Position numbers and translations under genes: made by a program. The notes below the pieces were generated by a model, which was not told the origin of the DNA, made no database searches, and saw nothing but the letters and a program-made list of their open reading frames with translations. This document shows, in pieces, positions 7,626 through 14,461 of a stretch of DNA of 18,703 bases. Where the stretch lies: assembly GCA_937900065.1 (NCBI GenBank), contig CALCDS010000210.1, positions 1-18,703 of the forward strand. Direction: 5' to 3'. Numbering within the stretch: position 1 is the first letter of the stretch; every line of letters starts with the position of its first letter. This DNA is from an uncultured Clostridiaceae bacterium. GTDB taxonomy: Bacteria > Bacillota > Clostridia > Clostridiales > Oxobacteraceae.

Positions 7626-8078
7626 TTGGCTTTGCCCCGAAAGCTCGATGTTGCACAGTTTAAAAAGCAGCTCAAGGATAAAGGCTTCAAATTAACTCCT
7701 CAAAGAAGAGCTGTGCTGGACATAATAATTGAGAATGAAGGAAAACATTTAAGCACTGAAGAAATATATGAGCTGGTTAAAAAGGAATGTCCTGAAATTG
7801 GGCTTGCAACCGTATACAGGACCCTTCAGCTATTAGAAAATATAGGCTTTATTTTCAAAATGAATCTTGATGACGGAAAGAATAGGTATGAAATATCTCA
7901 TGCTGAAGAAGACCATCATCATCATCATCTGATATGTTTAAAATGCGGATGCCTGACTGAAGTTCAGGGTGACCTTCTTGATGCCCTTGAGAAAAAGGTA
8001 GAGGAAAAATATGATTTTGAAGTTACGAATCATATACTGAAATTCTTTGGATATTGCAGCAAGTGCAGGAAAAGGTGA
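7626..8078 (+). CDS. fur: Fur-family metal-dependent transcriptional regulator
   Basis: This 150-residue dimeric DNA-binding repressor has an N-terminal winged helix, with GFKLTPQRRAVLDII (20-34) and the recognition helix region GLATVYRTLQLL (59-70). The C-terminal metal-binding domain has five histidines at 97-101. Two CxxC pairs (Cys104/107 and Cys144/147) form the expected structural zinc site. I chose TTG 7626 because AAGAAGGTG (7611-7619) then serves as its SD; the GTG at 7617 lies inside that SD. The sequence cannot by itself separate Fur from Zur or PerR. Iron-responsive Fur is the best guess, and a Fur-box-like site in this window (10621-10635) is compatible with that. Confidence 0.88.
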   Translation: MALPRKLDVAQFKKQLKDKGFKLTPQRRAVLDIIIENEGKHLSTEEIYELVKKECPEIGLATVYRTLQLLENIGFIFKMNLDDGKNRYEISHAEEDHHHHHLICLKCGCLTEVQGDLLDALEKKVEEKYDFEVTNHILKFFGYCSKCRKR

Positions 8079-8092
8079 TATCGTTATATTTG

Positions 8093-8317
8093 TATGGCTT
8101 GCAGCCATAATATAAAGATAAAAGCAAGCTCGTGATCTTAATCGGATTCGCCAAGTTATTAATGGTGAAATTTCCATTTAAAACTTGGCGAATCGTGGAT
8201 TATAGTGGATAAAATATTATTATAACACATGGTTTCATTTTGATTATATATATAATAAAATGATATATTTTCAAATTGATTTTATGCCATTTGTATGGAT
8301 GCCAATATGGATGGTAT
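8093..8317 (+). other. Gene-free spacer before rnjA with three hairpins
   Basis: The 280 bases between fur and rnjA contain no supportable gene. A short hairpin follows fur (TATGGCT 8093-8099 with AGCCATA 8103-8109). The main element is a long hairpin: GATTCGCCAAGTT (8145-8157) pairs perfectly with AACTTGGCGAATC (8182-8194), with an inner AATGG/CCATT stem (8161-8165 with 8174-8178). It has no T-run on either strand. Nearer rnjA, ATGCCAT (8284-8290) can pair with ATGGTAT (8311-8317), and TATGGATG occurs twice (8294-8301, 8306-8313). A weak promoter candidate is TTGATT (8240-8245) with TATATT (8264-8269). Confidence 0.5.
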
Positions 8318-8358
8318 TTAAATATATATGACCGGAAAGTGAAGGAGGGATATTTTTT

Positions 8359-10023
8359 TTGGCAAAGAAAGAAAAACTAAAGATTATACCGCTTGGGGGA
8401 TTAGGTGAGATAGGAAAGAACATGACCGTTGTGGAATACAAGAACGATTTGATAGTGATAGACTGCGGACTTATGTTTCCAGAGGAAGAAATGCTCGGTA
8501 TCGATATTGTAATACCTGATATAACTTATCTCATCAAGAACAAGGATAAAATTCGTGCTATAGTGTTGACACACGGCCATGAGGATCATATAGGAGCGCT
8601 TCCATATGTTCTCAAACAGATAAACGTTCCTGTATATGGAACAAAGTTGACCTTGGGGCTTGTGGAAAATAAACTTAAAGAGCATGGAATATTAAAGGAT
8701 GCGGATTTAAGGTGTGTGAAATACGGCGATGTAGTGAAGCTTGGGAATATAGAGGTTGAATTTATAAGAACGAGCCACAGCATCGCGGATAGTGCAGCGC
8801 TTGCAATAAAGACGCCGATCGGCACTATAGTACACACCGGCGATTTTAAGATCGATTATACCCCCATAGATGGAGATGTAATAGATTTGGCCAGGTTTGC
8901 GGAGCTTGGCAAAGCAGGGGTACTTCTTCTGATGGCAGACAGTACGAATATTGAAAGGCCCGGATATACCATGTCCGAAAGGACGGTAGGGGAGACTTTT
9001 CAAAATATATTCAAACAGGCCAAAGGAAGGATAATAGTTGCAACGTTTGCTTCAAATATACACAGGGTTCAGCAGATAATCAATGCCGCAGTCAGCTATA
9101 ACCGAAAGGTAGCTGTATCGGGTAGAAGCATGGTGAATGTCGTTGATGTAGCCACTAACCTTGGATATTTGAACATTCCTGATGGAACTCTTATCGATAT
9201 AGGAGATATCAATCACTACCCCGAGAATAAAATAGTGATAATCACCACTGGAAGCCAGGGTGAGCCTATGTCTGCGTTGGTGAGAATGTCAACGTCGGAA
9301 CATAAGCAGGTGGATATAATTCCTGGAGATATGGTGATAATATCTGCAAACCCGATACCTGGGAATGAAAAATTGGTATACAGAGTCATAAATCAACTCT
9401 TTAAAAGGGGTGCAGATGTTATATACAAAGATTTGGCAGATGTACATGTATCCGGTCATGCATGTCAGGAGGAGTTAAAACTCATTCATACTCTAGTAAA
9501 GCCTAAATATTTCATACCAGTTCATGGAGAGTATAGGCATCTTAAGCAGCATGCTCTGCTGGCTCAAAAATTAGGTATGAAGGAAGAAAACATATTCCTG
9601 CTGGATAATGGTTCGGTCTTGGAAATAGATCGCAAAACCGCAAGAGTTGCCGGCAGCGTGACAGCCGGTCAAGTGCTCGTTGACGGCCTTGGCGTTGGTG
9701 ATGTCGGCAATATCGTGCTCCGCGATAGGAAACACCTATCCCAGGACGGCATATTAACGGTTGTTGTAACACTATCTAAGGAGACTGGTGGCGTAATAGC
9801 CGGACCTGATATAATATCCAGAGGGTTTGTTTATGTAAGGGAATCGGAAGATCTTATGGATAAAGCTAAAGAGATCGTAAAAGATACGCTTTCAAAATGT
9901 GAGGAAAAGCAGATAACCGATTGGGCAACGATAAAGAGCAATATAAAAGAATCGCTTAGAGGTTTCCTTTATGAGAAAACAAAGCGAAAGCCTATGATAC
10001 TTCCTATAATAATGGAAATATAG
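8359..10023 (+). CDS. rnjA: Ribonuclease J
   Basis: This 554-residue metallo-beta-lactamase/beta-CASP RNase acts in mRNA turnover and rRNA maturation with 5'-to-3' exonuclease and endonuclease activity. The catalytic zinc motif HGHEDH is at 72-77, the later ligand Asp162 (HTGDF) follows, and the beta-CASP motif SGHA ends at His367-Ala368. PVHGEY (His389) and a C-terminal domain complete the usual RNase J1 length. Translation starts at TTG 8359 behind a strong GAAGGAGGG (8341-8349). The N-terminus LKIIPLGGLGEIGKNM is characteristic. It lies downstream of a structured spacer and directly upstream of the queT leader. RNase J1 versus J2 cannot be settled from position, but the intact active site favours the catalytic J1 type. 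Confidence 0.97.
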   Translation: MAKKEKLKIIPLGGLGEIGKNMTVVEYKNDLIVIDCGLMFPEEEMLGIDIVIPDITYLIKNKDKIRAIVLTHGHEDHIGALPYVLKQINVPVYGTKLTLGLVENKLKEHGILKDADLRCVKYGDVVKLGNIEVEFIRTSHSIADSAALAIKTPIGTIVHTGDFKIDYTPIDGDVIDLARFAELGKAGVLLLMADSTNIERPGYTMSERTVGETFQNIFKQAKGRIIVATFASNIHRVQQIINAAVSYNRKVAVSGRSMVNVVDVATNLGYLNIPDGTLIDIGDINHYPENKIVIITTGSQGEPMSALVRMSTSEHKQVDIIPGDMVIISANPIPGNEKLVYRVINQLFKRGADVIYKDLADVHVSGHACQEELKLIHTLVKPKYFIPVHGEYRHLKQHALLAQKLGMKEENIFLLDNGSVLEIDRKTARVAGSVTAGQVLVDGLGVGDVGNIVLRDRKHLSQDGILTVVVTLSKETGGVIAGPDIISRGFVYVRESEDLMDKAKEIVKDTLSKCEEKQITDWATIKSNIKESLRGFLYEKTKRKPMILPIIMEI

Positions 10024-10030
10024 CAAGATC

Positions 10031-10099
10031 GGGCACTGCAATGTAGGAACTATTTCAGCTGCGCTGCAGTGTCCAATAATATTATTGCAAGCAACACTG
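10031..10099 (+). promoter_or_regulatory. Candidate two-state leader of queT
   Basis: Hairpin A pairs GGGCACTGCA (10031-10040) with TGCAGTGTCC (10065-10074) over 10 bp with one G-U. Hairpin B pairs CAGTGT (10067-10072), the same segment, with ACACTG (10094-10099), enclosing a perfect palindrome CAATAATATTATTG (10074-10087). A and B are mutually exclusive. I see no preQ1-I aptamer (no C-rich loop with an A-rich tail ending in CUA). A regulatory role is an inference. Confidence 0.4.
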
Positions 10100-10143
10100 A
10101 ATTTGAGATTTTATCAGAAGCATTAACATAGGGGTGGTAGCTT

Positions 10144-10614
10144 ATGGAAAAGAACAAAATATCATATATAACCAGGGCAGGTATTATTGCAGCCATATAT
10201 GTAGTATTGACATTGATAATGGGAAATCTTGCTTTTGGACCAATACAAGTGAGAATTTCAGAAGCTTTGACAATGCTGCCTTTAATCGATAGTGCTGCGA
10301 TTCCCGGCGTATTCATAGGATGCTTCTTAGCAAATATATTTGGAGGCTATGGACTTGTTGATATAGTTTTTGGCAGTTTGGTAACGCTGGTTGCGGCTTA
10401 CCTTACTTCGAAAATGCCAAATAGAATTCTTGCGGTAATACCTCCGGTACTTCTTAATGCGCTGATTGTGCCGATATGGGTGCATGCGATGTCAAATGCA
10501 CCATATGGCATGACTGCATTGACTATAGGCCTTGGAGAATTTTTCTCTGTGGCCGGACTTGGAACTTTGCTTCTTATAGCAATTGATAGAATAAAAGGCC
10601 GAAATAACTTTTAA
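10144..10614 (+). CDS. queT: QueT-family ECF transporter substrate-binding subunit
   Basis: This 156-residue integral membrane S-component is predicted to import a queuosine precursor together with a shared ECF energising module encoded elsewhere. The family pattern is clear: an N-terminal RAGIIAAIYVVLTLIMG helix, FGPIQVRISEALTMLP (42-57), AIPGVFIGCFLANIFGGYGLVDIVFGSL with small-residue packing motifs, PPVLLNALIVP, and a C-terminal helix starting GLGEFFSVAGLG. About five to six membrane segments are expected. Translation begins at ATG 10144 behind GGGGTGG (10131-10137). It follows rnjA by 120 bases containing the switch-like leader. Queuosine genes of this family are often under preQ1 riboswitches; none is recognised here. 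The substrate is assigned by family only. Confidence 0.88.
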   Translation: MEKNKISYITRAGIIAAIYVVLTLIMGNLAFGPIQVRISEALTMLPLIDSAAIPGVFIGCFLANIFGGYGLVDIVFGSLVTLVAAYLTSKMPNRILAVIPPVLLNALIVPIWVHAMSNAPYGMTALTIGLGEFFSVAGLGTLLLIAIDRIKGRNNF

Positions 10615-10620
10615 TAATAA

Positions 10621-10658
10621 TGATAATTATTGACAGGTGTCATAACATTTATTAGAAT
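10621..10658 (+). promoter_or_regulatory. Promoter of typA overlapped by a Fur-box-like palindrome
   Basis: TTGACA (10630-10635) and TAGAAT (10653-10658) are spaced 17 bp, with transcription expected near 10665. The sequence TGATAATTATTGACA (10621-10635) differs at two positions from the Fur consensus TGATAATnATTATCA, and its right half is the -35 box itself. Repressor binding here would block RNA polymerase. The promoter is well supported; Fur binding is an inference that AT-rich chance could mimic. Confidence 0.7.
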
Positions 10659-10679
10659 AAGAATGCTGATTTGTGCCAT

Positions 10680-10704
10680 GGATACTTTAGTATCCTTATT
10701 TTTT
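10680..10704 (+). terminator. Terminator-like hairpin between queT and typA
   Basis: GGATAC (10680-10685) pairs with GTATCC (10690-10695) around a TTTA tetraloop, followed by TTATTTTTT (10696-10704). It could end queT transcription. However, it lies downstream of the typA promoter and upstream of the typA SD, so it would also act in the typA leader as an attenuator. Confidence 0.65.
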
Positions 10705-10732
10705 GTTAACTAGAAGGAGATGTATGTAATAT

Positions 10733-12562
10733 ATGTATGTCAGAAAAGACATTAGAAATATAGCAATAATCGCTCACGTAGACCATGGCAAGACTACACT
10801 TGTAGATGGAATGTTGAAGCAGAGCGGTATTTTTAGGGATAATGAAAATGTTCAAGAGAGGGTAATGGATTCAAATGAACTTGAGAGAGAAAGAGGTATT
10901 ACCATACTGTCTAAAAACACTGCCGTAAATTATAAAGGCATTAAAATAAATATTGTAGATACCCCTGGCCACGCTGACTTTGGAGGCGAAGTGGAAAGGG
11001 TATTGGAGATGGTTGATAGTGTGCTCTTGGTAGTTGATGCGTTTGAAGGCCCAATGCCTCAGACCAAGTTTGTGCTTAAAAAGGCACTTGAACTGAATTT
11101 AGATCCTATAGTTGTGATAAACAAGATTGACAGGCCTGACCAGAGAGCACATGAGGTTTTGAATGAAGTATTTGATCTATTCATAGAACTTGGGGCAAAC
11201 GATAAACAGCTTGATTTTCCAACGGTATATGCTTCCGCAAGAGATGGTATAGCTAAATATAACCTTGAAGATGATTCCAAGGATTTAAAGCCTTTGTTTG
11301 ATACGATTGTTTCCAAAGTTCAACCTCCTGAGGGTGATATTGACGGACCTTTCCAGATGCTTGTAACAACGATAGATTCAAACGAATATGTCGGCAGGAT
11401 CGCTGTCGGCAAAATAGCAAGGGGCAGGGTTTCGCAGGGAATGCAGGTTGCATTGGTGTCAAGGAAGAAAGAGGTTAAGGATGTCAAGATAAGCAATTTG
11501 TATGTATTTTCAGGTTTGAAAAAAATAGAAGTCAAAGAAGCATCACTTGGCGATATCGTGGCTGTATCCGGTATAGACGATATAAACATCGGAGATACCC
11601 TGACAGATGTAAACGATCCTGAAGCTATTCCTTTCGTAAGCATCGACGAGCCTACTATTTCAATGAATTTTATTGTAAATGACAGTCCGTTTGCAGGAAT
11701 GGAAGGCCAGTATGTAACTTCGAGGCATTTGAGGGATAGGTTGTATAAAGAGCTTGAAACCAATGTAAGCCTTAGGGTAGAAGACACTGACACGATGGAT
11801 GCGTTCAAGGTATCGGGAAGAGGCGAGCTTCACCTTTCCATATTGATAGAGACAATGAGACGTGAAGGATACGAATTTCAGGTATCTAAACCTTCCGTAA
11901 TATATAAATATAAGAACGGTGTAAAATATGAGCCTATGGAGTATCTTACAATAGATGTTCCTGAAGAATTCATGGGAGTCGTTATAGAAAAGCTTGGGCC
12001 AAGGAAAGCTGAAATGACCAATATGCATCAGGCTATAAATGGCTACGTGAGGCTGGAATTCAAGATACCTGCAAGGGGGCTGATAGGCTTTAGAAGTGAT
12101 TTTATGACTGAAACCAAAGGAAATGGAATAATGAACCATGTATTTGCAGGTTATGAGGAATACAAGGGTGACATACCCGAAAGGACCAGGGGATCACTAG
12201 TTGCATTTGAAACAGGCGAAAGCGTAACTTACGGTCTGTTTAATTCCCAGAGCAGAGGAACACTATTTATAGGGCCAGGGGTCCAAGTATATGAAGGCAT
12301 GATTGTAGGAGAAAATTCAAGACCAGAGGATATGGACATAAATGTATGCAAGAAAAAACATGTTTCAAATATGAGGGCAGCCGGGTCGGACGAAACATTG
12401 AGGCTTACCCCTCCGACGATATTGAGTCTGGAGCAGGCGCTTGAATTCATATCTTCAGATGAACTTGTAGAAGTCACCCCAAAGAGTATCAGGATGAGGA
12501 AGAGGATATTGAATGGAGAACTAAGGGCAAAGGATCTGGCAAGAAGGAAGGCAAACGACTAA
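10733..12562 (+). CDS. typA: Ribosome-associated GTPase TypA/BipA
   Basis: This 609-residue translational GTPase of the EF-G/LepA superfamily binds ribosomes and helps growth under cold and stress, probably in 50S assembly. GTPase motifs are intact: AHVDHGKT (14-21), the switch I RGITI (54-58), DTPGH (76-80) and NKID (130-133). They are followed by domain II, EF-G-like domains III and V, and the BipA-specific C-terminal domain (RGSLVAFETGESVTYGL region). The RNIAIIAHVDHGKTTLVD start is typical. An in-frame stop at 10727-10729 makes ATG 10733 the first possible start; the SD AGAAGGAGATG (10712-10722) is slightly distant. mltG follows after 36 bases and is probably in the same transcript. Confidence 0.97.
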   Translation: MYVRKDIRNIAIIAHVDHGKTTLVDGMLKQSGIFRDNENVQERVMDSNELERERGITILSKNTAVNYKGIKINIVDTPGHADFGGEVERVLEMVDSVLLVVDAFEGPMPQTKFVLKKALELNLDPIVVINKIDRPDQRAHEVLNEVFDLFIELGANDKQLDFPTVYASARDGIAKYNLEDDSKDLKPLFDTIVSKVQPPEGDIDGPFQMLVTTIDSNEYVGRIAVGKIARGRVSQGMQVALVSRKKEVKDVKISNLYVFSGLKKIEVKEASLGDIVAVSGIDDINIGDTLTDVNDPEAIPFVSIDEPTISMNFIVNDSPFAGMEGQYVTSRHLRDRLYKELETNVSLRVEDTDTMDAFKVSGRGELHLSILIETMRREGYEFQVSKPSVIYKYKNGVKYEPMEYLTIDVPEEFMGVVIEKLGPRKAEMTNMHQAINGYVRLEFKIPARGLIGFRSDFMTETKGNGIMNHVFAGYEEYKGDIPERTRGSLVAFETGESVTYGLFNSQSRGTLFIGPGVQVYEGMIVGENSRPEDMDINVCKKKHVSNMRAAGSDETLRLTPPTILSLEQALEFISSDELVEVTPKSIRMRKRILNGELRAKDLARRKAND

Positions 12563-12598
12563 AATAAAGCGGTATTTTTATCAAAAGGAGGCAGCATT

Positions 12599-13651
12599 AT
12601 GTCCGGAGGTAAAAATATAAAGCATAGAATAAGGGATAAATTTTTAGTCTTGATAATTTTAACAATAATTGTATCTGCAGGAATTTGGTTTGGGTGCGGC
12701 TATTATAATGAAACCATATATAAACCGGTCTCGCCCTCAGGCGAAGATAAGACAGTGGATGTGGAAATCAATCGCTCAAATGTGCATGATATACATGAAA
12801 TATTGTATAATAAAGGTTTGATAAAGGACAAAAACACATTCAGGTTGTATTTAAAGTTAAGCGGGTCTTCAAACAAGTTGAAGGCCGGTAAATATGAGTT
12901 CAGTTCCGACATGAATGTTCCAGAAATAATAAACATTATGGTAAATGGCAAGACTAAAAAAGACACAATAAGGGTAACGATACCGGAAGGCTTTACCACT
13001 GCGGATATAGCGGCATTGCTTGAAAGCAAGGGCCTTTTTAGCAAAGAAGATTTTCTTAAGGCTGCAGAGAGCAGCAATTTGGATTATGATTTTTTAAAAT
13101 CCCTTCCTGAAAGATCGGGAAAGCTTGAAGGTTATCTGTTCCCCGATACTTATGAATTTGCAAAAAACACCACGCCTGAACAGGTAATTGACAGGCTGGT
13201 TGGAAGGTTTGATTCCATATTCGATGAGAACATGAGAAATAAAGCTAAAGATATGAAGATGAGCATTGACCAGATTGTAACGATCGCTTCCATGGTTGAG
13301 AAAGAAGCAAAGGTAGAATCTGAAAGGCCTATAATTTCGGCAGTGATATATAATCGATTGAATGCAGGAATGAAGCTGCAGATCGATGCAACGGTGCAAT
13401 ATGCGCTCGGCCAATGGAATGATAAAGTATATACTAAAGATACCTTGGTGGATTCCCCATATAACACTTATGTAGTATCCGGACTTCCAATAGGTCCGAT
13501 ATCAAATCCTGGCAAGGCATCGCTCATGGCTGCATTGAATCCTGAAAAAGTTGATTACCTGTATTATGTTGCCAAAAAGGATGGAAGCGGAAGCCATGCT
13601 TTTACCGTAACTTATCAGGATTTCCTGAATGAAAAGCATAAAAATCAGTAG
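12599..13651 (+). CDS. mltG: Endolytic murein transglycosylase MltG (YceG-like)
   Basis: This 350-residue single-pass membrane protein cleaves nascent glycan strands and so sets where peptidoglycan synthesis ends. A transmembrane segment lies at about 14-34 after a basic N-terminus. A LysM-like region follows (VTIPEGFTTADIAALLESKG, 126-145). The catalytic domain has the family motif IASMVEKEA (229-237), with Glu234 in the catalytic position by alignment to E. coli MltG (ASIVEKE). The later IDATVQYALG and YNTYVVSGLPIGPISNPG (288-305) motifs are fully typical. The start is supported by AAAAGGAGGC just upstream. It follows typA closely and ends at the strong terminator 13707-13731. In Bacillus the equivalent gene is yrrL, in the same yrr cluster. 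Confidence 0.96.
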   Translation: MSGGKNIKHRIRDKFLVLIILTIIVSAGIWFGCGYYNETIYKPVSPSGEDKTVDVEINRSNVHDIHEILYNKGLIKDKNTFRLYLKLSGSSNKLKAGKYEFSSDMNVPEIINIMVNGKTKKDTIRVTIPEGFTTADIAALLESKGLFSKEDFLKAAESSNLDYDFLKSLPERSGKLEGYLFPDTYEFAKNTTPEQVIDRLVGRFDSIFDENMRNKAKDMKMSIDQIVTIASMVEKEAKVESERPIISAVIYNRLNAGMKLQIDATVQYALGQWNDKVYTKDTLVDSPYNTYVVSGLPIGPISNPGKASLMAALNPEKVDYLYYVAKKDGSGSHAFTVTYQDFLNEKHKNQ

Positions 13652-13706
13652 ATTTATAAAAATATTAAAAATCAGTTTGTATTGGTATTTTGCTTTGCTT
13701 CATAAT

Positions 13707-13731
13707 AAAAGAGGATTGATATCCTCTTTTT
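13707..13731 (+). terminator. Intrinsic terminator after mltG
   Basis: A perfect 10-bp stem, AAAAGAGGAT (13707-13716) with ATCCTCTTTT (13721-13730), has a TGAT loop and ends in a five-T run. Because both arms start or end in A/T tracts it could work in both directions, though no - strand gene is seen nearby. It closes the typA-mltG unit. Confidence 0.88.
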
Positions 13732-13808
13732 AAATATGTATTTTAAACAGGTATGATGAATCAATGAAACAAATTATATAAATGTGTTTCAACTTATTGG
13801 AGGTAAAA

Positions 13809-14456
13809 TTGAGCAATATAGTATACGATTATATTGAAGATTACCTAAGAAGCATTATTCCCAAAAGTGAAGGGCTGATGGAGGATATGGAGGCATTTGC
13901 CAGAGAAAACAATGTGCCTATAGTACAGCCTGAAGTAGCCAAATTTCTTTCATTCATAATAAAATCAAATAATGCCAAAAATATTTTGGAGATAGGAACC
14001 GCCATAGGCTATTCGGCAATTCTAATGCACAATGCTGCGGGTTCCTGCCGTATACTAACAATAGAGAGGAATCCCGATATGTATGAAAAGGCTGAGGAGA
14101 ATATAAAAATGGCCAAAATGGATTCTGACATAAAGATTTTAAAAGGTGAAGCCGATGAAATATTAGAAAAGTTGGATGAAAGCTTTGATTTGATTTTCCT
14201 GGATGCTGCCAAAGGGCAGTACCTGCAGTTCTTTCCCGAGTGTGACAGGCTGCTTAAAAAAGGGGGAATAATCTTTGCGGATAATGTGCTCTTTCGCGGC
14301 ATGGTAACAAACAGGAAACTTTTAATAAGGCGGAAAATAACGATTGTAAAGAGGCTGAAAAAATACATAGATTTCATGATGAAAAATAAAAATTACGAAA
14401 CATCAATACTGCCTCTTGGAGACGGCGTATCTGTAAGCGTAAAGATAGGGGGATAA
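13809..14456 (+). CDS. trmR: TrmR-type O-methyltransferase (YrrM), tRNA U34 modification
   Basis: This 215-residue SAM-dependent, catechol-O-methyltransferase-like enzyme has motif I ILEIGTAIGYSAILM (59-73), acidic Glu86 after strand 2, and the metal-binding set Asp132 (LDAAKGQY), Asp158 and Asn159 (ADNV). In B. subtilis the homologue YrrM/TrmR methylates 5-hydroxyuridine at tRNA position 34 to 5-methoxyuridine. The next gene encodes the U32-family partner that makes the hydroxyl, which supports this function over a generic O-methyltransferase. I place the start at TTG 13809, behind TTGGAGGT (13797-13804); the ATG at 13782 would include that SD in the coding region. The gap to trhP is 5 nt, so the two are translationally linked. 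Confidence 0.88.
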   Translation: MSNIVYDYIEDYLRSIIPKSEGLMEDMEAFARENNVPIVQPEVAKFLSFIIKSNNAKNILEIGTAIGYSAILMHNAAGSCRILTIERNPDMYEKAEENIKMAKMDSDIKILKGEADEILEKLDESFDLIFLDAAKGQYLQFFPECDRLLKKGGIIFADNVLFRGMVTNRKLLIRRKITIVKRLKKYIDFMMKNKNYETSILPLGDGVSVSVKIGG

Positions 14457-14461
14457 CATTT

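Noticed and set aside
7915..7929. Repeated CAT codons in fur as a microsatellite or inserted His tag
   Set aside because: Runs of histidine just before the first CxxC are normal for the metal-binding domain of Fur proteins.
10103..10129. TTGAGA/TAACAT promoter for queT
   Set aside because: Spacing is only 15 bp and the transcript would begin at or inside the ribosome binding site.
10024..10143. preQ1 riboswitch upstream of queT
   Set aside because: Expected from the family, but I could not find the short preQ1-I pseudoknot signature or its A-rich tail. Only unassigned competing hairpins are present.
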